This document shows, in pieces, positions 17,541 through 24,462 of a DNA stretch of 64,000 bases (position 1 is the first letter of the stretch; each line of letters begins with the position of its first letter). Below the pieces are notes generated by a model. That model saw only the letters and a program-made list of their open reading frames with translations. It made no database searches and was not told where the DNA came from. The stretch is from Fimbriimonadaceae bacterium. GTDB taxonomy: Bacteria; Armatimonadota; Fimbriimonadia; Fimbriimonadales; Fimbriimonadaceae. The stretch covers positions 248,001 through 312,000 of the forward strand of contig JAHCHO010000005.1 in the NCBI GenBank assembly GCA_026129685.1. Reading direction: 5' to 3'. A program made the translations under genes and the position numbers.

Positions 17541-17966
17541 CTAGAAGGGAACCCGGGAGAGCGGAACGATGAACTGGATGCCTGGCACGTTCTTCCGGCT
17601 CAGCCGATCGTCGTTTGTGATGAAGAGGTCGCAACGCGCGATCGCTGCGCAGGCGAGGTGGATAGCGTCAGCAGGACGGATGGAGTTGTCGGCGCGAATC
17701 TCGGCGAACCGACGCGCACCCGCCAGATCGAACGGCGCGATCTCGATCCGAGCCGAAGCAAAGGCGCGTTCGTAACGCCGAGCGAGGACGTCGTTCCCGC
17801 CGGCCAAGGGCCTGACCATCACTTCGCCAAACGTCAGCGCAGAAGCCACGAGTACGTCGCCCCTGGCGCGCATTCGCTTCCAGACCGTCGCCACGACCGG
17901 GCTGAACTCCTCATGCTCTTCGAAGGCGTATAGAAACAGGTTCGAGTCGAAATAGACGCGGCTCAT
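17541..17966 (-). CDS. PIN-domain ribonuclease toxin
   Basis: A 141-residue PIN protein with acidic residues at the expected places: Asp in VYFDSNLFLYAF near the N terminus, Glu in TFGEVMVRP, and a C-terminal IRPADAIHLACA ... LFITNDDRL with the conserved Asp pair. I choose the ATG at 17966, which overlaps the upstream gene's TGA as ATGA, over the GTG two codons earlier. It differs from the other two PIN toxins here, so the three were probably acquired separately. The upstream partner is the 175-residue protein. Confidence 0.85.
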   Translation of the reverse strand: MSRVYFDSNLFLYAFEEHEEFSPVVATVWKRMRARGDVLVASALTFGEVMVRPLAGGNDVLARRYERAFASARIEIAPFDLAGARRFAEIRADNSIRPADAIHLACAAIARCDLFITNDDRLSRKNVPGIQFIVPLSRVPF

Positions 17967-18490
17967 CGCCACCCGTCCCGCATACCGTTGATGAAGTTGT
18001 CCACACCCTCGGGCCAGAGCCCCTTACCTGAGCCGATGAGATCGAGCAATTCCTGGAACGCCTCCGGTTCGGGGCCGGGTTGCTCGTACCTTTGAATGGC
18101 CCACCGAACGAGGTCGTGGTGCTCGGAGGGGACCTGATGCAGATTCGGCCACTTCTTGCCGCCCCTCAGAGGATGTACGACGTCTCCCGGAAGTAGGAGA
18201 CGCCGGCGGGCCTTTGCTGTGGCGAAGAGCATCTGGTAGGCGCCTGGATTGGGCGGCAGGTTCGCTACGCAGTGTTGCCGAACGTGCACCGCCACTCCTG
18301 GTCGTAGAGAGCCGCTCAGGTTCAGGCGACTGGCGTGGTTCAGGATTTCCGAAACCGAAAAGTCCTCACGGTCCGGATTCCTCCGATGCAGGTCTGCCAT
18401 GACCAAGAACACTTCGTCGGCGACCTTCAGGTTCACAGTAGTCGGGGCGGGTGCGCTCAATTGGTCAAGTATACACGAATCGCGCACCAT
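17963..18490 (-). CDS. Putative antitoxin-like partner of the PIN toxin
   Basis: A 175-residue protein that I do not recognise as a named antitoxin family. It begins with about 20 residues of leader, then LKVADEVFLVMADLHRRNPDREDFSVSEIL, which looks like a winged-helix-type start (DREDFSVSEI then a basic RLNLSG stretch), followed by VHVRQHCVANLPPNPGAYQML and a Lys/Arg-rich middle. Its stop overlaps the PIN toxin start by ATGA, the standard antitoxin-toxin order, so an antitoxin or regulator role is inferred from position. It is much larger than a normal VapB. The start ATG 18490 is preceded by an AT-rich TATACATACA stretch likely to hold a -10. Confidence 0.6.
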   Translation of the reverse strand: MVRDSCILDQLSAPAPTTVNLKVADEVFLVMADLHRRNPDREDFSVSEILNHASRLNLSGSLRPGVAVHVRQHCVANLPPNPGAYQMLFATAKARRRLLLPGDVVHPLRGGKKWPNLHQVPSEHHDLVRWAIQRYEQPGPEPEAFQELLDLIGSGKGLWPEGVDNFINGMRDGWR

Positions 18491-18517
18491 TGTATGTATA
18501 GGTTGGCGACGTTACGA

Positions 18518-19867
18518 CTACGGAACCATGGCAAGCGACCCCATCGGATCCCAGGGCTCGAGGCCGATCGGCTCCCGCTCCAAGAGCGCTTCGCACCCCT
18601 CCGGTAGGTAATGGCGATGGACGACCACCTCGTACAGGAACTGGTCGAACCAGGTGTCCGCCATGCCGTAGAAGCCCTTGTCGCCGCCCTTCTCGCCCCA
18701 TGAGTTCTCGACCCGCCACTTCCGGGGCTTCCCGTCGTCACCGAGATCGACCCCGGTGAACACCATCGCATGGGTCATGAGCGACTCGCCGTAGTCGAGC
18801 CGAGAGGCCTTGTCGAGCGTCGAACGCGATCCGTACACCAGATCGAAGTCGAACAAGCCGTCGTCCATCCAACCCAGGTCGCGATCCAGGTACTTGCCCA
18901 CGTCGCATCCGAACCAGACGGGCTCTCCGTTCTGCAGTTGCTGGATCGCCGCCTGCTTGATGACGTCGAGAGACACGTTGAGGTACTTGATCGGCTCGCC
19001 GCCCACCACATTGCCAAGGAACTTGATCGTGTACACCTCGTCGAACCGCTTGCTCGCCTGCGGGCAGTGGATCAGGCACACCATGTCGGCGAGGTTCACG
19101 TCGATATGGCGTCGATAGAACTCCTGCGGGGTGAGAACCCCATCGCGATGGAAGGCCTTGTCCTTGTCGCGCCACTGCCACTCGAACTCCGTCGGGGGTT
19201 CGCCGAGGTGGATGCACAGCATCCGGTACACCGTCTCCAGCATCGCGGGCTTCATGCCGCGCAGTTCGTCGAGGGACGCGCCGTTCGCGTGCGCCTCGCG
19301 CAAACGGCATCCGAACTCGCGCAGACGAAGCGTGACGTGCCAGTTCATCTGGCCGGTGCTCGAACTGCTTTCGGTCTCGGGCATCACCGTCTTCGGGACC
19401 AAGCCGTGCTTGGCGACGAGGTTGGTGAACATGTGCCACTGGCCGCCGTCCTGGATGGGCGCCTGGAACAGATGCGCGATCAGTCGCCCGTCCGTGGGTT
19501 CGTCGAGGGTCTGGAGGACGGACTCGAGAAAGTAGTTCGCCTTCTCGAACTTGTCCCAAAACATCGTGTGGTTCTGGGAGATCTCGAAGTCGTCGCCCAG
19601 GTTCATGTTCTTGATGGCGACGCCCCGGAGCGTGTTCAGGGCCGCGAACAGCCAGCAACGTCCGCTCCCGTTCTGCGAGGTGATCTTGTTCTCCGGAAGT
19701 TGCACGCTGAACGTCATCGGCGTACAGGTGAGCTTCCGACGCGATAGGGCGACCTTCGAGACGGGCGTCGTGCAGACCGCGTTCATCGCCTGGCGGTTGC
19801 GGGGGTCCGCGTCGAACGCGCGCTGCATCGCGGCGATCTGCTCGGGGGTCACTTCGGGAGAGGCCAT
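18518..19867 (-). CDS. pepC: Aminopeptidase C (bleomycin hydrolase family)
   Basis: A 449-residue cytoplasmic papain-like cysteine aminopeptidase. The catalytic triad is Cys71 in QNGSGRCWLFA, His366 in LMTHAMVF and Asn388 in VENSWGEKGG, each with the family's surrounding residues. Length matches PepC/bleomycin hydrolase (about 445), which form hexameric barrels that trim peptides from the N terminus. The last residues extend past the usual end (GSLAMVP); in this family the C terminus enters the active site and sets aminopeptidase specificity, so this tail may matter. ATG 19867 follows a TAGAAT hexamer by six bases. Confidence 0.94.
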   Translation of the reverse strand: MASPEVTPEQIAAMQRAFDADPRNRQAMNAVCTTPVSKVALSRRKLTCTPMTFSVQLPENKITSQNGSGRCWLFAALNTLRGVAIKNMNLGDDFEISQNHTMFWDKFEKANYFLESVLQTLDEPTDGRLIAHLFQAPIQDGGQWHMFTNLVAKHGLVPKTVMPETESSSSTGQMNWHVTLRLREFGCRLREAHANGASLDELRGMKPAMLETVYRMLCIHLGEPPTEFEWQWRDKDKAFHRDGVLTPQEFYRRHIDVNLADMVCLIHCPQASKRFDEVYTIKFLGNVVGGEPIKYLNVSLDVIKQAAIQQLQNGEPVWFGCDVGKYLDRDLGWMDDGLFDFDLVYGSRSTLDKASRLDYGESLMTHAMVFTGVDLGDDGKPRKWRVENSWGEKGGDKGFYGMADTWFDQFLYEVVVHRHYLPEGCEALLEREPIGLEPWDPMGSLAMVP

Positions 19868-19873
19868 GGGCGG

Positions 19874-19879
19874 ATTCTA
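19874..19879 (-). promoter_or_regulatory. -10 element for pepC at leaderless spacing
   Basis: On the minus strand TAGAAT (19879 to 19874) is followed by six bases and the pepC ATG at 19867. No good -35 is visible at 17 bases. Confidence 0.58.
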
Positions 19880-19969
19880 GCTCAAGCGAATCGGGAAGCG
19901 TTGCGCCGGCGCGGCGTATGGGTAGCCGTCCCCAATGGCGCCGTATTCTCGCCCATAATGCATACGGCA

Positions 19970-20221
19970 ATGAAGGCAACGATCAACATCCCGGATGATC
20001 TGCTGCGGAACGCCAAGCAGCGAGCGCTCGACGGGGGCACGACCCTGACCGCCGTCGTGGCGGAGGCCCTCGCCCGGTACCTCGAGCCTGGCCCCGCGCG
20101 CGACGCGCCGTTTCGACTGGCGGACGGCGCCTTCAAGGGGCCGCTCGGACTCGTGCCCGGCGTGGACCCGACCGACTGGTCTGGCATTCGCGACCTGATC
20201 TACGAAGGACGCGGGGCATGA
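19970..20221 (+). CDS. VapB-type antitoxin
   Basis: An 83-residue protein: MKATINIPDDLLRNAKQRAL is a ribbon-helix-helix DNA-binding start, followed by a helix and a C-terminal tail rich in Asp, Gly and Pro that ends IRDLIYEGRGA. The tail is where VapB proteins wrap the toxin. Its end overlaps the toxin start by ATGA (20218-20221). An alternative ATG at 19958 adds four residues; the region just upstream contains TATTCT and CATAAT hexamers, either of which could be the -10. Confidence 0.85.
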   Translation: MKATINIPDDLLRNAKQRALDGGTTLTAVVAEALARYLEPGPARDAPFRLADGAFKGPLGLVPGVDPTDWSGIRDLIYEGRGA

Positions 20222-20649
20222 CGGCGGTCGACACGAACATCCTCGTCTACGCGCACCGTCCCGACTGCCCGTTCCATGATCGGGCGGTCTCGGCTGTCGC
20301 GTCTCTGGCCGAAGGTCGAGAACCATGGGCGATCCCCTGGCCCGTCATCCACGAGTTTCTCGCGATCGTCAGCAACCCCAGGATCTTCGCGACCCCGACG
20401 CCGATTCGGGACGCCGTGCTGCAGATCGGGTTCTGGTCGGCTTCGCCGGGACTGCGCCTCATCGGCGAAGGGCCCGGCTACTTGTCCATCCTGACCGGCC
20501 TGCTGGAGCGAGGGCGTGTCTCCGGCCCGAGAGTTCACGACGCGAGGATCGCGGCGATCTGCCTCGCGAACGGTGTTTCGAGGCTGCTGTCGGCGGATCG
20601 AGACTTCTCCCGGTTCGCCGACGCCCTGCCCATCCTGAACCCCCTCTGA
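20218..20649 (+). CDS. VapC-type PIN toxin
   Basis: A 143-residue PIN ribonuclease. The active-site acidic residues sit in AVDTNILVYAH (Asp5), the WPVIHEFLAIV helix (Glu), RVHDARIAAIC (Asp) and LLSADRDFSRF (Asp pair). This is the standard VapC layout; known VapCs cut tRNAs or the 23S sarcin-ricin loop. It is coupled to the antitoxin by a four-base overlap. Confidence 0.9.
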   Translation: MTAVDTNILVYAHRPDCPFHDRAVSAVASLAEGREPWAIPWPVIHEFLAIVSNPRIFATPTPIRDAVLQIGFWSASPGLRLIGEGPGYLSILTGLLERGRVSGPRVHDARIAAICLANGVSRLLSADRDFSRFADALPILNPL

Positions 20650-20729
20650 CGAGCCCCAATCCACAAGACTCACAAATGGTAGACATAACTCTACCTCCGT
20701 GTGATATCATGGCGCTGGAGCGATCCGCC

Positions 20730-21203
20730 ATGAACTATCAACGCTACATCGTCGACGCCACCCGCGAGGCGGCCCAGGAAGTGTTTCGCTACGCGCACAA
20801 AGTGCCGGAGGACAAGCTCGACTGGGCGCCCTCCGAGACCGCCCGCACCCCACTTTCGATCCTGCGCGAAGTCGCCTGGACCTGCGAATGGGCCACCGAC
20901 ATCATCTCCGGCAAGCCGATGGAGTGGAACGAGGAGGCGATCGCCAAAATGAGGGAGGTCGAAAGCGCCTGGAAGACCGTCGCCGACTGCGAGGCGCAGT
21001 TCCAGACGAGGTTCGACAGCTTCGCCGCCCTGTGCGCCGGCATCGGCGACGAGCGTCTCACCGAGACCAAGTGGCTCCCGTTCGACGGCGGGCGGGACTT
21101 CACGATGGTCGAGATGATGGGCTATCCCCGCTGGAACTTCACCTACCACCTTGGCCAGATCGCCTACATCCAGACGATCTACGGCGACAAGGAAATGTAC
21201 TGA
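20730..21203 (+). CDS. DinB-superfamily protein (paralogue of 61187-61660)
   Basis: A 157-residue four-helix-bundle protein of the DinB/YfiT superfamily. The C-terminal half contains WNFTYHLGQIAYIQTIYGDK, where the Tyr-His-Leu-Gly-Gln segment carries the usual metal-ligand His. A paralogue of identical length at 61187-61660 has WNMTYHLGQINYVQLMLGDK at the same place. Members may be thiol-dependent transferases, but no activity is established. The ATG at 20730 is preceded by GGAG (20717-20720) at nine bases and by a TATCAT -10 candidate (20705-20710), and aligns with the start of the paralogue; upstream in-frame ATGs exist at 20676 and 20709. Confidence 0.8.
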   Translation: MNYQRYIVDATREAAQEVFRYAHKVPEDKLDWAPSETARTPLSILREVAWTCEWATDIISGKPMEWNEEAIAKMREVESAWKTVADCEAQFQTRFDSFAALCAGIGDERLTETKWLPFDGGRDFTMVEMMGYPRWNFTYHLGQIAYIQTIYGDKEMY

Positions 21204-21228
21204 GCGAGGGTCGCCCGACGGCCGTCGC

Positions 21229-21825
21229 TCAGGGGCGGCCGTCGGGCGCAGTGGAACCGAAACTCGCCTCGATCCGGCGGTCGGGAACGATCCAGATAAG
21301 GGCCACGAGGGCGTAAATGCCGACGGCGAGCCAGCGTTCGAGCAGCGCGAGTCCGATCGCCGCGAGGTAAAGAAGCACCGACAACTTGCCCTTGACGTCA
21401 CGCCCGATCGCCCTCGCCAGGCGCGAATCGGGTCCCTCCACCGCCACGATGGTCCACTGAAGGATGAAGTAGGCGATCGCCGCCATCAGGAGCACGAATC
21501 CGTACGCCGCGACGGGCGCCGTGCCGAAGCCGTTCTCCCCCATCCAACCCGTCACGAAGGGCACGAGCGACAGCCAGAACAGCAGGTGGAGGTTCGCCCA
21601 AAGCACGCCTCCCGTGATGCGGCCCGCCATGTGGAGCATGTGGTGGTGGTTGTTCCAGTAGATGCCGATGTAGACGAAGCTCATCAGGTAACTGAGGAAC
21701 ACCGGGAGGATCGGCCGTAGGGCCGTCCACGACCCGTCGTGCGGGACCCGCATCTCGAGCACCATGATCGTGATGATAATCGCGAGGACGCCGTCGCTGA
21801 ACGCTTCGAGCCGGTTCTTCTGCAT
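21229..21825 (-). CDS. TMEM175-family potassium channel-like protein
   Basis: A 198-residue membrane protein with about six transmembrane helices. The first helix holds the family hallmark RLEAFSDGVLAIIITI, matching the FSDxxFAI filter motif of bacterial TMEM175 (DUF1211) potassium channels, which assemble as tetramers. HHHMLHMAGRITGG and WANLHLLFWLSLVPF are other typical segments. The ATG at 21825 gives a start directly before the first helix; the open frame continues about 50 codons upstream in non-conserved sequence. Not in an operon. Confidence 0.86.
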   Translation of the reverse strand: MQKNRLEAFSDGVLAIIITIMVLEMRVPHDGSWTALRPILPVFLSYLMSFVYIGIYWNNHHHMLHMAGRITGGVLWANLHLLFWLSLVPFVTGWMGENGFGTAPVAAYGFVLLMAAIAYFILQWTIVAVEGPDSRLARAIGRDVKGKLSVLLYLAAIGLALLERWLAVGIYALVALIWIVPDRRIEASFGSTAPDGRP

Positions 21826-21911
21826 GGCGATTCCGAGACTGGTGGCGGATGATACTACGACCCGTGCAACCGATCGCCCGCGCTTGCCAGATTTGTTGAT
21901 CTCATGCTCCT

Positions 21912-21928
21912 CCCAATGGCCCATTGGG
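21912..21928. repeat. Seven-base palindrome between divergent genes
   Basis: CCCAATG (21912-21918) and CATTGGG (21922-21928) are a perfect inverted repeat with a three-base centre, in the 212-base divergent region between the TMEM175-like gene and the NfnA-like gene. A near copy, CCAATTGGCCCAT, sits across the NfnA start at 22033-22045. Looks like a regulator site; unproven. I see no gene in the rest of this gap. Confidence 0.45.
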
Positions 21929-22022
21929 TCGGCGCGCCTAGGTAACCTTGCTCCAAACTCCGCCGACCGTTTCACGACGACGTGACGGTCTGGGCTCCGC
22001 TCGGGCCGCTCGCCGCCGTTCC

Positions 22023-22028
22023 AGGAGG
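22023..22028 (+). promoter_or_regulatory. Ribosome binding site deciding a TTG start
   Basis: AGGAGG lies nine bases before the TTG at 22038. It fixes the start of the NfnA-like gene, since the frame is open further upstream and no ATG fits the conserved N terminus. Confidence 0.8.
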
Positions 22029-22037
22029 CGTTACCAA

Positions 22038-22949
22038 TTGGCCCATGTGACCGACTTCCGCTATTCCATCGTCGCCCGCGAGGATTACTCCGACGTCACC
22101 TTCATGCTGGAGGTGTGCCATCCTCTGATGGCGCGCGCGGCGAGGCCCGGCCAGTTCGTGATCGTGATGTCCCACGCGGACGGCGAGCGCATTCCCCTCA
22201 CCATCGCAGACTTCGACGCCGAGGCGGGCACCGTCACCCTGGTCATCCAGGCCGTCGGAAAGACGACGAAAGAGATGCAACGGACGTGCCGCGTCGGCGC
22301 CGAGTTGTACGGCATCGCCGGTCCGATGGGCATCCCGAGTCCGCTCGGGCACGCCAAGAAGGTGGTCTGCGTCGGCGGCGGCCTCGGCGTCGCGCCCGTG
22401 TTCCCTCAAGCGCGAGGCTTCAAAGAGGCGGGCGCCTACGTTATCGGCGTGCTCGGATTCCGGAATCGCGACCTGATCTTCTGGGAGGACAAGTTCCGAG
22501 CCGTTTGCGACGAACTCATCCTCTGCACGGACGACGGCTCCGCCGGAATGAAGGGGTTCGTCAGCCAGGGCGTCCTGCGCGCGATCTCCGACCACGCCGA
22601 CATCGAGGAGGTGGTCGCCATCGGCCCTCCCCTCATGATGAAGGCGTGCGCCGACGCGACCCGGCCTTTCGGCATCAAGACGATGGTGAGCCTGAACCCG
22701 ATCATGGTGGACGGCACCGGAATGTGCGGCGGGTGTCGCGTCAAGATCGGCGACAAGGTCAAGTTCGCTTGCGTGGACGGACCCGACTTCGACGGTCACC
22801 AGGTGGACTTCGACGACTTGCTCGTTCGGCTCCGCCGGTACAAGGAAGAGGAGCGGGTCGCCTTGGAGCGCTTCAACGAGGACTGCCGGATGCGCACGGT
22901 TCCGGAGGGGGCGAAGGTCGTCAGCGATCTGCCCAGGGCCCGAGGCTGA
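22038..22949 (+). CDS. NfnA-like ferredoxin/NAD(P) reductase small subunit
   Basis: A 303-residue FAD/NAD(P)-binding protein. The N-terminal beta barrel binds flavin (RPGQFVIVMS), the middle is a Rossmann domain (VVCVGGGLGVAPVFPQAR) and the C-terminal MVDGTGMCGGCRV ... FACVDGPDFDGHQVDF holds the [2Fe-2S] ligands. This matches NfnA, the small subunit of NADH-dependent reduced ferredoxin:NADP oxidoreductase; sulfide dehydrogenase and GltB-associated reductases share the fold. The large-subunit gene starts two bases after its stop. Begins with TTG after a strong ribosome site. Confidence 0.87.
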   Translation: MAHVTDFRYSIVAREDYSDVTFMLEVCHPLMARAARPGQFVIVMSHADGERIPLTIADFDAEAGTVTLVIQAVGKTTKEMQRTCRVGAELYGIAGPMGIPSPLGHAKKVVCVGGGLGVAPVFPQARGFKEAGAYVIGVLGFRNRDLIFWEDKFRAVCDELILCTDDGSAGMKGFVSQGVLRAISDHADIEEVVAIGPPLMMKACADATRPFGIKTMVSLNPIMVDGTGMCGGCRVKIGDKVKFACVDGPDFDGHQVDFDDLLVRLRRYKEEERVALERFNEDCRMRTVPEGAKVVSDLPRARG

Positions 22950-22951
22950 CC

Positions 22952-24436
22952 ATGGCGAAGAAGCGAACGATCCGAAGCATCCCGCAGGAGCGCACCCCGG
23001 TTCGAGAACTCGACCCCGTCGAGCGCGCGACCAACTTCGAAGAGGTGAACTGCGGCTACGACGAGTCCGAGGCCCTCCTCGAAGCCGAGCGGTGCCTGTT
23101 CTGTCCGGAGCCAAGGTGCGTCCAGGGGTGCCCGGTCGGCATCGACATCCCGACGTTCATCCAAAAGCTGGGGGCCAAGGACTACCGCGGAGCCTACGAC
23201 ACGATCGCGAACACCAACCTCCTGCCCGCCGTCTGCGGACGGGTCTGCCCGCAGGAAAACCAGTGCGAAGGCGTCTGTATCGTCGGCGAATCGCTCGCCC
23301 CGGTCGCGATCGGCCGCCTGGAGCGATTCGTCGGCGACCGCGCGATCGCCGAAGGCTGGGTGAACGTCCCGCTCGTCGAACCGAACGGATTCCGCGTCGG
23401 TGTCGTGGGTTCGGGACCGGCGGGAATGGCCTGCGCGGCCGACATGGCGAAGGCGGGGTGCGAGGTGACCGTGTTCGAGGCGTTCCACCAACCGGGGGGT
23501 GTGCTTCGATACGGGATTCCCGATTTCCGGCTGCCGAACTCGGTCGTGGACGCGGAGATCGAGAACCTCAAGAAGCTCGGGGTTCGGTTCCAGTGCAACA
23601 CGCTCGTGGGTCGGCTGTTCACGATCGAGCAGATGATCGAGGAACTCGGGTTCCACGCGGTGTTCGTCGGAACCGGGGCCGGGTACCCGACCATGCTGGG
23701 GATACCGGGGGACTCGCTGAACGGGGTGCTCTCCGCCAACGAGTTGCTGACCCGGTGCAACCTCATGCGGGCACGCGACTTTCCGAACGTGGACACGCCG
23801 CTCCCCCTCGGCAAGCACGTCGCGGTGGTCGGTGCGGGGAACACCGCGATGGACGCCTTGCGCGTCTGTCTGCGCCTCGGCGCGGAGAAGGTCTCGTGCG
23901 TCTACCGCCGGACCCGCGCCGAAGCCCCCGCCCGGGCCGAGGAGATTCACCACGCCGAGCAGGAGGGAATCGAGTTTCACTGGCTCACGAACCCGGTCGA
24001 GGTCCTCGGGGACGATCAGGGCAACGTGCGCGGCATGCGCTGCGTGCGGATGGAACTCGCGGAACCGGACGCCTCCGGACGGCGGCGGCCGGTCCCCGTC
24101 GCCGGGAGCGAGTTCGACTTCGAGGTGGACGAGGTGGTCTACGCGATCGGGACGAACGCGAACCCGATCATCGGGCAGACGTCCTCGATTCGTCTCAACC
24201 GGTGGGGGTACCTCGAGGCCGACGCCGATCTCGCGACCTCCCTCGCAGGCGTCTTCGCGGGCGGCGACATCGTGACCGGTGCCGCCACCGTCATCGAAGC
24301 GATGGGCGCCGGCAGGAAGGCGGCCGTCGGCATGAAACGATATCTTGGTCTCCCGAGCGAGGAGGACGCCGCCGCCGAGACCGAGTTCGGTATTCCCGGT
24401 GGCCGACGCAACTTTGCCCGCGTGCGGGTGGCGTAG
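22952..24436 (+). CDS. NfnB-like large subunit / NADPH glutamate synthase-like flavoprotein
   Basis: A 494-residue flavoprotein. N-terminal Cys-rich segments AERCLFCPEPRCVQGCPVG and CGRVCPQENQCEGVC bind two [4Fe-4S] clusters, followed by an FAD site (VGVVGSGPAGMACA) and an NADP site (VAVVGAGNTAMDAL). This is the GltD/NfnB family. Immediately following an NfnA-like gene, the pair fits the electron-bifurcating NfnAB complex that couples reduced ferredoxin plus NADH to NADPH formation. A true glutamate synthase would need a GltB large subunit, and none is present. Confidence 0.88.
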   Translation: MAKKRTIRSIPQERTPVRELDPVERATNFEEVNCGYDESEALLEAERCLFCPEPRCVQGCPVGIDIPTFIQKLGAKDYRGAYDTIANTNLLPAVCGRVCPQENQCEGVCIVGESLAPVAIGRLERFVGDRAIAEGWVNVPLVEPNGFRVGVVGSGPAGMACAADMAKAGCEVTVFEAFHQPGGVLRYGIPDFRLPNSVVDAEIENLKKLGVRFQCNTLVGRLFTIEQMIEELGFHAVFVGTGAGYPTMLGIPGDSLNGVLSANELLTRCNLMRARDFPNVDTPLPLGKHVAVVGAGNTAMDALRVCLRLGAEKVSCVYRRTRAEAPARAEEIHHAEQEGIEFHWLTNPVEVLGDDQGNVRGMRCVRMELAEPDASGRRRPVPVAGSEFDFEVDEVVYAIGTNANPIIGQTSSIRLNRWGYLEADADLATSLAGVFAGGDIVTGAATVIEAMGAGRKAAVGMKRYLGLPSEEDAAAETEFGIPGGRRNFARVRVA

Positions 24437-24462
24437 CGAGCCGACGACGAGCAGGACACCCG

